A stretch of DNA of 38,223 bases from a virus: the IMG/VR virus record IMGVR_UViG_3300013006_002411, positions 1-38,223 of that record, one strand, 5' to 3'. This document shows, piece by piece, positions 1-8,272 of the stretch. Within the stretch, counting starts at the first letter, position 1. Every line of letters starts with the position of its first letter. A program made the position numbers and the translations under genes. The notes below the pieces were generated by a model. That model searched no databases, was not told the origin of the DNA, and saw nothing but the letters and a program-made list of their open reading frames with translations.

Positions 1-1983
1 TCACCCAGCCGGGATGTTAAATACCGGTACAGGGTTCGTGCTGGCCACTTCTGTGGCTGTCGCATCACCAAAGACCAATCCCATCGACACCTGGAAGGCT
101 TGGCCACTGATACGCGGGATATTTAAGGACACCTCCACATAGCCATTGGCTACGTCTGTAGCACTCACAGTGCCTGTAGCAGGCGCAGGCATCACTATAC
201 CTGCCGTATTGGTCGGCGTGACTGTATAAGGCACTCCGAGCAAGCTCGACGACACTGGGAAGTGGAGAATCATCGGTGAGCTATCTGAGCTTGATGCACC
301 CATCCATGTGATTGGCAGACTATTCAAGAAGCCGGGGAAATACTGCCCTTGATGACCGGCCAGAGACAAGTCGACACTCATCACTATGCTGCCGTTCTGC
401 ACCCAGCCATACGAGATAATTACATCGCTATAATAGGACAAAGGCAGCGTGATATCCGCATAGCCTGCGGTCACGTCAGCCTGGGTGACAATGTAGAGTG
501 GCACGCCTGCAGATCCACCGGCCAGATAGACAAATATCTGATCACCGGCATGGGCATATGGCGGCAACGGCACATGGAGATGATAAGGATTGTCGTTGGC
601 GAAATACTCGGCCAGAGTGACAAGACCATCATTATTGGTATCGGCAGGGATCGTGGCCATAGGTGTGGCTGCGCGTGCGATGCCCTGATAGTCCTGGAAG
701 GACAATTGAGCGGTGGCCTGACGAGTCTGGGCAAATTGGGTGATATTTACTGTGACGGCCACAGTGACAGGCGGACTACCTGCTCCAGATGTCTGGGCAC
801 CTCCGCCGAGTGAGAAATCGACATAACCATTAGCCACGTCGGTCGAAGTCAGCACACCTTGAGCAAAAGTGGCACCCGTAGGATTTCCCCCGAAATAGCC
901 TGGAGGGATATATTGAGCGACATTCCCTTCCGGCGAGGCATAAATGGCCTGCCAAGATGCACCAGCAGTCATGTATTGAGGAATGGCCATGCGTCCAGTA
1001 AATGGACTATTGACTGCCTCACCCAGCTCAAGCACACCATCACCATTCGTATCCGCAGGGAAAGTCAGCGCGGTCTGCCCTACGGTCACACCGATCTGGA
1101 AGCCGTAAATGACACCGGTAGATGTCCGGGTACCATTGGTCACGCTACCAGTCACATTGTAATTGTTATATGGCGTCAAACCGGTGCAAAGGACTGAGAC
1201 AAAACCTGCTGCCACATCACCTGGCGTGACGACACCTGTTGCAGTACCGCCATTCTGATCAAGAGCAATCGTATAGGTTAATCCAACTGCAAGAGGTGTC
1301 ACTGTCATCTGGATCGTCGTAGCGTATGCTGGTGAATGTGAAGAGTCACTGCTCAGTACAAGGCCGAAACCATGGCCGGTGACTTGCCCTGAGATAATCG
1401 CACCAGGCGTGCCGTTTAGAGTAAATTGCGCAGTCACTGCCAAAGTCACACCATCATAGGAATATGCGCCCGGAATGGTCAGCTCTCCATTAGAGATAAA
1501 TGATGCAAGTTCACTCAATGGGAAGGTCTGATTGAACAAACCCATCGCGGGAATACTAAGCGTCATCGAGTCGGTCGATACATTGGCTGCGCTCGGTACC
1601 GGAATAATGATGTCTTCGCGGCCAGTGTAATCAAAGCCGGTCACATTACCATTGGCATCTGGCGCAGGATTAAACGTGATGCCAGGCGTCGGTGTAGGAG
1701 CCGGTGTGGCATTCGGATTGCCAATCGCAAAACTCTGCACATCCACGGTCTGGCTCAATGTCAACGCAGCCATAATCATCTTTTCAGCATTGCTGTTATG
1801 CCCATATAGAGCACGTGCTGTGCTGCGATCAACGAGGTCGACAGGGCCACTTGCTTCAACCAGTGGCGTATCGATGGTCAAGAAGAGCACGCGGATGATA
1901 TTAGCAGGCAGCCCAGTACGGCTGGTATCCAGGTCGAAATCCACATATGTACCAGGTGTACGGATTCCGGAAGGAATAGTCAT
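1..1983 (-). CDS. Sheath N-domain fused to Ig-like, Ca-loop tail adhesin
   Basis: A 660-aa protein with its stop codon at the window edge. Residues 1 to about 90 closely match the N-terminal piece of this phage's own tail sheath (12616-12897): both begin MTIPSGIRTPGTYVD and share RTGLP and MTAAL/MAALTL-like blocks. After a TPAPTPTP linker come about 550 residues of beta-rich, Thr/Ser/Gly-rich sequence resembling Ig-like adhesin repeats. It includes two EF-hand-like loops, near residues 310 (DTNGDGVLELGE) and 450 (DTNNDGLVTLAE). No transmembrane segment or signal peptide is seen. It is the last visible gene of the tail operon, after a fibre gene, where host-range or decoration proteins usually sit. 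I infer a virion surface protein anchored through the sheath-type domain. The family of the C-terminal part is not recognised. Confidence 0.7.
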   Translation of the reverse strand: MTIPSGIRTPGTYVDFDLDTSRTGLPANIIRVLFLTIDTPLVEASGPVDLVDRSTARALYGHNSNAEKMIMAALTLSQTVDVQSFAIGNPNATPAPTPTPGITFNPAPDANGNVTGFDYTGREDIIIPVPSAANVSTDSMTLSIPAMGLFNQTFPLSELASFISNGELTIPGAYSYDGVTLAVTAQFTLNGTPGAIISGQVTGHGFGLVLSSDSSHSPAYATTIQMTVTPLAVGLTYTIALDQNGGTATGVVTPGDVAAGFVSVLCTGLTPYNNYNVTGSVTNGTRTSTGVIYGFQIGVTVGQTALTFPADTNGDGVLELGEAVNSPFTGRMAIPQYMTAGASWQAIYASPEGNVAQYIPPGYFGGNPTGATFAQGVLTSTDVANGYVDFSLGGGAQTSGAGSPPVTVAVTVNITQFAQTRQATAQLSFQDYQGIARAATPMATIPADTNNDGLVTLAEYFANDNPYHLHVPLPPYAHAGDQIFVYLAGGSAGVPLYIVTQADVTAGYADITLPLSYYSDVIISYGWVQNGSIVMSVDLSLAGHQGQYFPGFLNSLPITWMGASSSDSSPMILHFPVSSSLLGVPYTVTPTNTAGIVMPAPATGTVSATDVANGYVEVSLNIPRISGQAFQVSMGLVFGDATATEVASTNPVPVFNIPAG

Positions 1984-2002
1984 TTTAGCTCTCTACTCTT
2001 AA

Positions 2003-2869
2003 TCATGCTGTCAATTGCAGAACTTCCCAAGAAAAATACACACCGCTGGTCACATAGTTTGCCGGTGAAGCAGCAACACTACCCACGGCATTAAAATTAA
2101 TGTCAAAACCATTGGCACGGCCATTCGGTACGGCATGTCCGACCACATTCTGGGAAGATGAATCACCAAAAGGAACGTTAGTGATGGCATAGCCAGTGAC
2201 GCGGACAAGATATTTACTGGAACTGAGGTCAATAGACGTTGAGCAATTGACAGCAGCAGATCCTGCAGGGGATGTCGAGGAAAAATTAAGCCCTGAGATG
2301 TCATGTGACCAGTTTGGAGAGGCGGTTTGAGTAGGTGATACATTGGACAGCGAAGAATAGTAACCTCCAGCGATGAGCCGTGGATAAGATGCGCCGTTGG
2401 CTTGATTGATGGCGTCAATTTCTTCTTGAAGATGCTGATCAGCATCTTGACGCGATTGTGTTTCAGCGTTCAGATCGGATTCATTGGCCTTGTTACCGAG
2501 TGCCTGTTCGATCTGTTGAATATTCTGGTTAATCGCAGTGATATTCTGGTCATTCTGAGTGTGGTATTGAGTATCTGCCTGCTCATGAGACTGCAGCTCC
2601 TCCTCAAGCGCCGCGAGTGCGGAAGTCGAGTTATCTCCAAGCGCTGCGAGCATGGCTCGAATCGCGGTCAGCAGCTGATTATTGGTACCCTTTGCAAGAA
2701 CAATGTCCTCCGCCTCGATCACATTGGCAATCTCTTCCTGGACTGCATTCAGAAAGTCTGGCGAGAGATAGGTCGCATCCATGCCACTGATGGTTTTATT
2801 ATCACTGAATCCTGATTTACCTTGGCCATTCTGATTAGGCTGAGCGTTGTCGGTATCAATACGAAACAT
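2003..2869 (-). CDS. Tail fibre protein
   Basis: A 288-aa protein. Residues 1-75 have the start common to Mu-like and lambdoid fibre proteins: FRIDTDNA, then a segment around LSPDFLNAVQEEIANVI. A coiled-coil stretch follows at about residues 85-155 (repeated EEELQSHEQADTQ and NQNIQQIEQALG-like heptads), typical of trimeric fibre shafts. The C-terminal 130 residues are beta-rich, Ser/Asn-rich and probably form the receptor-binding tip. It lies 11 bases downstream of gp48, the usual fibre position, and just before the 660-aa Ig-like protein. No collar domain or fibre-assembly chaperone is visible in the window. The fibre role is confident; the receptor cannot be guessed. Confidence 0.75.
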   Translation of the reverse strand: MFRIDTDNAQPNQNGQGKSGFSDNKTISGMDATYLSPDFLNAVQEEIANVIEAEDIVLAKGTNNQLLTAIRAMLAALGDNSTSALAALEEELQSHEQADTQYHTQNDQNITAINQNIQQIEQALGNKANESDLNAETQSRQDADQHLQEEIDAINQANGASYPRLIAGGYYSSLSNVSPTQTASPNWSHDISGLNFSSTSPAGSAAVNCSTSIDLSSSKYLVRVTGYAITNVPFGDSSSQNVVGHAVPNGRANGFDINFNAVGSVAASPANYVTSGVYFSWEVLQLTA

Positions 2870-2880
2870 GCTTTTATCCT

Positions 2881-3414
2881 CTATTGAAATACAGTCCGAA
2901 CCTCAAGCGAGGACGGGAGATAATTGGCGATCAGACAGCCTACGATGGCCTCAATGGTTGGTGTCGTGGCCTGCATGACCAGAGTCATTCTGAAACGGCT
3001 GTAAGGTGTATTGAGCAGCTGGGTGCAGGGCTTGGTGCACGTCGCTGGCGTATTGGTGATGATATTGATCAGGGTGATCCCTGCCCGTGCGAGCAGCGTC
3101 TGAATGCCGGTATAGGTGTAATAACGCTGGCCAGTCATTTTGCTGGCGATCAGCGCCTTGCGTTGATCCATGGTCAGGGATTGCGTGCTGGCCAGATTGG
3201 CAAAGCATTTACCCGGCAGGCCGTATTCAGCTTCGTATTCAGGGACAAGCCAATCAGGAATGGCCAGCGCAGCATTCAGGAGCGCATCACCTGCAGAAAG
3301 CACATCTTCAAAGGCCAGAGAATGCGCGTAGACATCTTTGCCCACTACTGTGCTAGGCGCTTTTTCATAGCCGGATGGCAATAATCCACGCAGAACTGCT
3401 GCAATTCCCCCCAT
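2881..3414 (-). CDS. Baseplate wedge protein, Mu gp48 family (DUF2313)
   Basis: A 177-aa protein starting MGGIAAVLRGLLP. The ATG overlaps the gp47 stop codon as TGATG, so I chose it over a longer in-frame extension that runs back into gp47. The pattern GLLPSGYEKA, then YGLP around residue 67 and the region MDQRKALIASKMTGQ, is typical of the Mu gp48/DUF2313 family. In Mu-like and P2-like phages this protein joins the baseplate to the fibres. Its place directly after the J-type wedge protein and before the fibre gene supports this. Confidence 0.8.
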   Translation of the reverse strand: MGGIAAVLRGLLPSGYEKAPSTVVGKDVYAHSLAFEDVLSAGDALLNAALAIPDWLVPEYEAEYGLPGKCFANLASTQSLTMDQRKALIASKMTGQRYYTYTGIQTLLARAGITLINIITNTPATCTKPCTQLLNTPYSRFRMTLVMQATTPTIEAIVGCLIANYLPSSLEVRTVFQ

Positions 3415-4478
3415 CAGGCACCTCCAAGAGTCACAGTGATATTGCCTGGACGAAACCACGTGAGGACAAACGGTGATACCGTGGCCACCTGATCGACTGA
3501 GGGTGTGAGCGTGGCATTGGTGACGCCTGGCTGAGCCAAGATCTGGGAGCCGAGCTCAAGCTCGACATAATTCTGAGCCGGGATGAGCGCAGCGAGATAA
3601 TCAGAGATGATCTGCTGGACAGTAGAGAGATTGACATTGGTGCCATAGACTACACATGTGACATCGAGCGGCGTGGCATTTGGTGCATATGCACGCACAT
3701 CCTCATTGGCCACGGCCACAGCCTGAATTGCAGCTTGTACCTGAGCCAGGAGTGCTGGACTCGGCAAGTCTCCGCCATTGGCTCCTTGAGCAGTGACGGC
3801 CACATCGACACTCCCGACACCGCGTCGCTTGTCATAGACATACGCACCCAGCACACCAGCAACGCCCTTGGCAGCTTGGGCGAAGTCAGCATCACGACCT
3901 TGAGATACGCCGAGCTGCTCGGCGGCGAGTAAGCGTGATCGCCAGCTTTCGAGCAGCTCGCCATCGGATCCGCCAGAGAGCTCAACCACAGTAGATGAAG
4001 GCTGCTGGCCAGACACTGGAGACGTCCACGTCAGGATTGATGCGGCCAGTTTATTCCATGAAGCTCCCACAGCCTGAGCCTGCACAGGCACAGTTACGGA
4101 CTGGCCAGCGATCAAGGTCGCATCTGCCGTGGTCATCCAGTAATAGCCATTTCCGTCAGTAAGCTGAGATCCTAGAGGGAGGTCTATGCCTGCGGTCGTG
4201 CCAATTGTAGTGATCTGGCCAGTAGCCAAAGAGCCCCCGAGTCGCGGAAGATTGAGGCGCTGCGCGTGAAGCACCAAACCTTGTTCATCAGCTGTACGCA
4301 CGAAGAGCTGACGCGCGATCCAGAGCTGATGATCATAGAGCCCTTCGGCCACAGCAGCTGTGCCGTCTGCACGGATTGCAGCATCAGAATCATCTGGCAG
4401 AGCAAGACCGGTATCATTGCGGCATTGCGCAAGCACAATCCCGCGAATAGTGTCAAAATCAGGAACTGCATAAGCCAT
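3414..4478 (-). CDS. Baseplate J-like protein, Mu gp47
   Basis: A 354-aa baseplate wedge protein of the gpJ/gp47 family. The start MAYAVPDFDTIRGIVLAQ and the middle segment GSQLTDGNGYYWMTTADATL with SGGSDGELLESWRSRLL are characteristic: these proteins carry a conserved GG(S/A)D-x-E-x(4)-RxR block in the middle. Length fits Mu gp47. The stop overlaps gp48, and the start abuts the end of the W-like gene, so V, W, J and gp48 form one tightly packed baseplate block. In the virion it is expected to form the wedge ring around the hub. Confidence 0.88.
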   Translation of the reverse strand: MAYAVPDFDTIRGIVLAQCRNDTGLALPDDSDAAIRADGTAAVAEGLYDHQLWIARQLFVRTADEQGLVLHAQRLNLPRLGGSLATGQITTIGTTAGIDLPLGSQLTDGNGYYWMTTADATLIAGQSVTVPVQAQAVGASWNKLAASILTWTSPVSGQQPSSTVVELSGGSDGELLESWRSRLLAAEQLGVSQGRDADFAQAAKGVAGVLGAYVYDKRRGVGSVDVAVTAQGANGGDLPSPALLAQVQAAIQAVAVANEDVRAYAPNATPLDVTCVVYGTNVNLSTVQQIISDYLAALIPAQNYVELELGSQILAQPGVTNATLTPSVDQVATVSPFVLTWFRPGNITVTLGGA

Positions 4479-4840
4479 TATCCACTCACCTTTACAAAGA
4501 AGTTATCTATCGTCAGCGTGCTGCCATCTGGCAATGTCATGGTGATGAGCACTTGGATTTCACTTTCATTGACCCATCCGGATGAAGCCGTGATCGAAGT
4601 CACTCGGCCATCATCCTGCAGGGGTTGAAGCGCCTCAATGGCGTACTGATTGGCGAGAGTCAGCGCCTGTGGCACAGCCTTCTGAATGAGATAAAACCGA
4701 CTACCGAGCGTCGGATCGCGCCAGTAGCTACCTCGGCGCGTTTCGAGGCGAAGGCGTGCTGCATCTTCCAGCGACATCACTATGGGCTGATTCAGCGATG
4801 CGACCTGATAGTCGCGGGAGACCGGATCGATCAGAGCCAT
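4478..4840 (-). CDS. Baseplate protein W, Mu gp46 (GPW/gp25 family)
   Basis: A 120-aa protein starting MALIDPVSRDYQVAS. The ATG overlaps the preceding stop codon as TAATG, which decides this start over one six codons upstream. It has the GPW/gp25 features: an N-terminal region ending in LRLETRRGSYWRDPTLGSRF and a C-terminal beta region with ALQPLQDDGRV. The family is the lysozyme-like, catalytically inactive sheath-to-baseplate connector that starts sheath assembly. It sits just before J as in Mu. Confidence 0.85.
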   Translation of the reverse strand: MALIDPVSRDYQVASLNQPIVMSLEDAARLRLETRRGSYWRDPTLGSRFYLIQKAVPQALTLANQYAIEALQPLQDDGRVTSITASSGWVNESEIQVLITMTLPDGSTLTIDNFFVKVSG

Positions 4841-5217
4841 TACACAGTCACCGTACATTGTGAGAAAGAGGTCGCCTTAGAAACTATCTTTTGTGAGAGC
4901 GATGCGATGCGCGAGGTCAGCGCTGCGAGCTGCTCTGCTGATGTGACCGAAGGCTGATACATGGGAGTCAGGACATGCTCGATATAGTTTCCGATCCACG
5001 AGATGGCCTCACCTGGACTGGTCGGCGGATTCAGGAGCGCCTGAATTGGAGCCAGAGCCGCGATCTGCGCATTGATGGCCGTCAGCTGAGCCTGTAGTGA
5101 TGCCAGCGACGACGCTGCGAACTGCTGCAGCTCACTGCACGAGGAGATCGAATCCACCTGTTTATCGAGTGAGTCGAGATATGCTGTATTGATAACGCCT
5201 GAGCCTTGCGGATTCAT
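4840..5217 (-). CDS. Small helical protein in the baseplate cluster
   Basis: A 125-aa protein that I do not recognise. It is predicted mostly helical: an Ala/Gln/Leu-rich heptad-like stretch runs about residues 28-60 (LQQFAASSLASLQAQLTAIN), and a second helix-rich part ends near the C-terminus. Cysteines occur near residues 27 and 121. No membrane segment is convincing. It is inserted between the V-type spike and the W-type connector, which are adjacent in Mu, and it overlaps W as TAATG, so it is co-translated with baseplate genes. A small structural or assembly role is inferred from position only. Confidence 0.6.
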   Translation of the reverse strand: MNPQGSGVINTAYLDSLDKQVDSISSCSELQQFAASSLASLQAQLTAINAQIAALAPIQALLNPPTSPGEAISWIGNYIEHVLTPMYQPSVTSAEQLAALTSRIASLSQKIVSKATSFSQCTVTV

Positions 5218-5226
5218 AGTCCCGTC

Positions 5227-5700
5227 CTATTCGATACTGATCACAATGCCGTCAGCCACAGTGACCACTTGACCCGATGGCGTGGTAAAGGAGCCAGTGG
5301 CTCCGGTACCGACGACGAGGTTATCTGTGGTCGTGACAGGGCCATCTATCGTGGTCTTGCCTTTGATATTGATGCCGGATGCACCTAGGACGATATGATG
5401 GTCAAACTGATCCCAGATGCAGGTCTCACCCTCATTGGGCGTCATCATCACCGGCGCACTGTCAGAGGCGATCACGATCACACGATTGGTACCCCCCATC
5501 AGTGGGACAAGCACCACACGTGAGCCTTTCGGAAGCCAGCTGGCCATGCCCACCTGCTGAATCACCTGGATGTCTTCCAGCATCTCATCGGTCATGCCAC
5601 TGACCTGCAGAGTGGATCCTTCTCGCGCTACTTTTCCAAAGAAGGGAAAGCGGAGCTGGCCTAGACGGCGGGTGATCTCTTTATGGATAAAATCCATCAT
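5227..5700 (-). CDS. Baseplate assembly protein V, Mu gp45 spike
   Basis: A 157-aa gpV/gp45-type protein. The N-terminal half is an OB-fold-like region (FFGKVAREGSTLQVSGMTDEM and LPKGSRVVLVPLMGG), followed by the conserved phage V block with GETCIWDQFDHHIVLGASG. The C-terminal part (NIKGKTTIDGPVTTTDNLVVG) is the repeating beta pattern of a membrane-piercing beta-helix spike. The ATG overlaps the gp44 stop as ATGA. In Mu this trimer forms the central spike at the tail tip, under the P hub, and the neighbouring genes agree. Confidence 0.87.
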   Translation of the reverse strand: MMDFIHKEITRRLGQLRFPFFGKVAREGSTLQVSGMTDEMLEDIQVIQQVGMASWLPKGSRVVLVPLMGGTNRVIVIASDSAPVMMTPNEGETCIWDQFDHHIVLGASGINIKGKTTIDGPVTTTDNLVVGTGATGSFTTPSGQVVTVADGIVISIE

Positions 5701-6959
5701 TGTTTGGTCGCTCCACTGATCGTGCTCTGCAGCTGCGCCTTGGCGGCTGCTTTGCGTCGAGCCTTGGCAGCTGCTTTCCGTTTGGCACGCCAGGCCGCAT
5801 CATGCAATTGATCGAGATGCTTAGGAGGAAGCATCCAGTCTGAGACGCGCTTCATTTTGAGTGTGGTGGTCATGCCCGCATCGCGGGAGAGCCGCAATGT
5901 ACGACCAAAGATGACCCAGGCACCGGGTTCATTGCTGACTTCTTCGATGGCATCCGTCTTGACTGTCACTATCCAGCCAGCACGCCAGACTTCACCTGTT
6001 GCACATTGCCAGCCCTTCACGGTTGCAGTCAGTGTATAAGCGTTGAGATTGGCGTCGTGCATGACCTTGTCAGCCAACTGGTTCGCCTCTGTTTCAGACT
6101 GAGGCTGGCCAGTTACGATGATGCGCAGACGTGGACGACTCAGGATCTGAGAGGCAGCGCCGTCGAATTTGGCTTTTTTATCGTTGACCAGTGTTCGATG
6201 ACTATCGATCAAGTTGCGACGCTTAGCGCTAAAGGCCGCACCATCACCAGTCCCTTGGCCAAGCACGTGCAGCTCACTGAAGATCTCTGTCACATCTTCC
6301 AAATAATCCAGATTGGTGACTACCGGATTGCCGGTCTCGCCATTCTGCATCAGTTGGATCACTGGCATCTGAGCCGGTTGCTTCTCATCGTGGATAGGAT
6401 TGCCGATGATGATGCTGCCGTCCGGATCACCCCAGGCATACAGACCCTGCGACTCTGCCACCTTCTGAATTGCCGTCCATTGTTGCTCGCCGGGCTCTAC
6501 CGCGATCTTCTGACTGAGCGTGCTATTCAGTACAGCATCACCGCCCTTAATCTGGATCGGCAAAGGCAGCACGGATCCATTATCAGAGCTGTAGTCCACG
6601 ATCTTGGAGACGATCTCAGGCAGTGATAGCTTGCTTCCTGCAAAGATCGGCACGGAGCAATCCACCAGTTGCCCGACCATATCGCGGCCAGAGACCTCGA
6701 CAAATGAGCCGTTTGAATAGACCGAGCGGTGACGACGATCAATCACGCCACTCAGCACGGTTTCGGAGCCATATTTGATCGTGATATCTGCGTCAGGTTT
6801 CACTGCTGCAGGGATCTTGCCCACATCCGGATTAAAGAGATGCAGCGACCAGCCGTCTGCAGGCGTCAGGATGTCGCTATCGATATCGACCAGATCCCAG
6901 TGCGTACACTCGACGTCGCCCACCACAAGCGTGAGATATTGTCCGGCATCATTGAGCAT
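5697..6959 (-). CDS. Baseplate hub protein P, Mu gp44 (late control D-like)
   Basis: A 420-aa protein of the Mu gp44/gpD hub family. I place the start at MLNDAGQYLTL because a GGTGA ribosome site lies 6 bases upstream; an ATG two codons earlier overlaps that site. Motifs include GWSLHLFNPD, VIDRRHRSV, VSGRDMVGQLVDCS and the segment WTAIQKVAESQGLYAWGDPDG, all typical of gp27/gpD-like hubs. The last 30 residues are unusually Ala/Lys/Arg-rich (AAWRAKRKAAAKARRKAAAK), probably a flexible basic tail. It lies between N and V as in Mu. It should trimerise to connect the tail tube to the spike. Confidence 0.85.
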   Translation of the reverse strand: MLNDAGQYLTLVVGDVECTHWDLVDIDSDILTPADGWSLHLFNPDVGKIPAAVKPDADITIKYGSETVLSGVIDRRHRSVYSNGSFVEVSGRDMVGQLVDCSVPIFAGSKLSLPEIVSKIVDYSSDNGSVLPLPIQIKGGDAVLNSTLSQKIAVEPGEQQWTAIQKVAESQGLYAWGDPDGSIIIGNPIHDEKQPAQMPVIQLMQNGETGNPVVTNLDYLEDVTEIFSELHVLGQGTGDGAAFSAKRRNLIDSHRTLVNDKKAKFDGAASQILSRPRLRIIVTGQPQSETEANQLADKVMHDANLNAYTLTATVKGWQCATGEVWRAGWIVTVKTDAIEEVSNEPGAWVIFGRTLRLSRDAGMTTTLKMKRVSDWMLPPKHLDQLHDAAWRAKRKAAAKARRKAAAKAQLQSTISGATKQ

Positions 6960-8187
6960 AGGCATTCACCGTCATACCGGCATACATCTGTGCAGGATTG
7001 GCCACTTGTGGGTTAAGGCGCACGATCTCCGGGGCGCGGGTGTGGTCGCCATACCATTTGAAGGCCAGCCAGCGCGGACATGTCAGGACGGGCACCGATT
7101 TAGGCACGAACGGTGGACGACGCTCGATGAGCTGCTGCACCTGTGTCTGAAAGACATCAGCTGCGTCTTTCAGTGCAGCGATATGCTGGACGGTTTGGGA
7201 TGGGATCGCGGGCGCATTGGCATTGATTGGCAGCTGCAGCTGCTGAGCTTGCACTTGCCGCTCAGTCGAAATAGTGGACTGGATGAGGCCGCGTATATCA
7301 CCCCGGATCTGCTCAAGCTCCGGAGGCGTGAAAGTAGGATTATCCACCTCACCAGCAAGCATGGCCTGAGCGATGCCAATGGAGCTGGCCACGACCAGAT
7401 TGCGGCTGACCTGCAGAAGCGGCTCAGGGATCGGAGCCTGCACTGTCTGACCAGAGGCTGCAGTGTTAAAGACCGTGGAGATATTCCCCACGGCACCAAA
7501 GAGCGCACGCCAAGCAGCCAGGCCACCCGAGCCAGGCACTACACCATCAGCCAAGCCCGTCACATCTGCGAGGAGCGATGAGATCCAGTCTGGAGGAGAG
7601 GTAAAGTCATCGATATCTGTGGTGATGATGCCGAGCTGCTGGCGCACAGCCGACGCGCCATTGCTCATCATGTTGGATAGCTGAGATGCAGTCTGTGAGA
7701 TCTGCGAGTAAAACGGGATCTGATCCAGCAGCTGTTGCAGGCGCAGCGTCGGGAAAGCCAGTGTCTTTGATGCCAGTGTGCTTGGGATGGATTGCTTGAC
7801 GGCTGTAAAGCCCGGCTGAGTGGCTGGATCTTCGGCACGTTTGAATGAAAGCGTGACCCGGCAGGCATCGACGAAATCTGGATCATGCCTGATGTCATGA
7901 TTGACGACAGAAACCTGCATCACGCCAAAGACGGGATGAACGAGCTCACCCTTGCCGAGCACAAGTGCAGACAGGAGTGCCTGCGCCTGCAGCTCATATT
8001 GATCGCCAGAGATCAGACCTTCGATGTGGATGTTATTCGGATCCGCGCCCATGTATTCGAGCGTGGCATGGTCGGAGTATGGCGTCTGATAGTGAGCCTG
8101 CTTGTAGTCCCGACTGTCAGAAGTTGAGAAGACGTCGAATCCGACTCCTCCAAAACTGGCAGGAAGCATGTTTTGTGCCCAGCTCAT
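6949..8187 (-). CDS. DNA circularisation protein N, Mu gp43
   Basis: A 412-aa protein of the Mu N family (DNA circulation protein, N-terminal domain). The start MSWAQNMLPASFGGVGFDV and the block TLEYMGADPNNIHIEGLISGDQY, then LVHPVFGVMQVSV, are the recognisable domain at about residues 5-110. The rest is helix-rich with many Gln/Ala residues. In Mu the N protein is a tail/baseplate protein linked to tail completion, and an N-like protein enters with the DNA and circularises it in infected cells. It follows the tape measure gene as expected. A 19-bp dyad and a terminator-like hairpin lie just upstream of its start. Confidence 0.85.
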   Translation of the reverse strand: MSWAQNMLPASFGGVGFDVFSTSDSRDYKQAHYQTPYSDHATLEYMGADPNNIHIEGLISGDQYELQAQALLSALVLGKGELVHPVFGVMQVSVVNHDIRHDPDFVDACRVTLSFKRAEDPATQPGFTAVKQSIPSTLASKTLAFPTLRLQQLLDQIPFYSQISQTASQLSNMMSNGASAVRQQLGIITTDIDDFTSPPDWISSLLADVTGLADGVVPGSGGLAAWRALFGAVGNISTVFNTAASGQTVQAPIPEPLLQVSRNLVVASSIGIAQAMLAGEVDNPTFTPPELEQIRGDIRGLIQSTISTERQVQAQQLQLPINANAPAIPSQTVQHIAALKDAADVFQTQVQQLIERRPPFVPKSVPVLTCPRWLAFKWYGDHTRAPEIVRLNPQVANPAQMYAGMTVNAYAQ

Positions 8188-8197
8188 CGCTCATCCA

Positions 8198-8225
8198 ATA
8201 AAAAAAGCCCCAGATATAGGGGCTA
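8198..8225 (-). terminator. Terminator-like hairpin upstream of N
   Basis: Read leftward, AGCCCC pairs with GGGGCT around a 7-base loop, followed at once by seven T. This is a canonical intrinsic terminator. It lies between the repeated dyad at 8250-8268 and the ATG of N at 8187, so it would cut readthrough from the tape measure gene, or act as a leader attenuator for N. Confidence 0.75.
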
Positions 8226-8249
8226 TTTTCTAGGGATTACGGGCTTCGA

Positions 8250-8268
8250 TACAGCCGGAAGCACTTCC
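8250..8268 (-). promoter_or_regulatory. Late-operon dyad element, copy D (upstream of N)
   Basis: On the + strand it reads TACAGCC-GGAA-GCAC-TTCC, one of four copies in the window. The core GGAA-N4-TTCC is palindromic and the TACAGSC flank is conserved. All copies are in the same orientation relative to the leftward late genes, with this copy about 63 bases before the N start. I infer a binding site for the Mor/C-type late activator; Mu has a late promoter before P at a comparable position. Confidence 0.55.
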
Positions 8269-8272
8269 TGCA

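Noticed and set aside
1-2869. Diversity-generating retroelement acting on the fibre or Ig-like protein
   Set aside because: No reverse transcriptase, template repeat or accessory gene is visible in the window.
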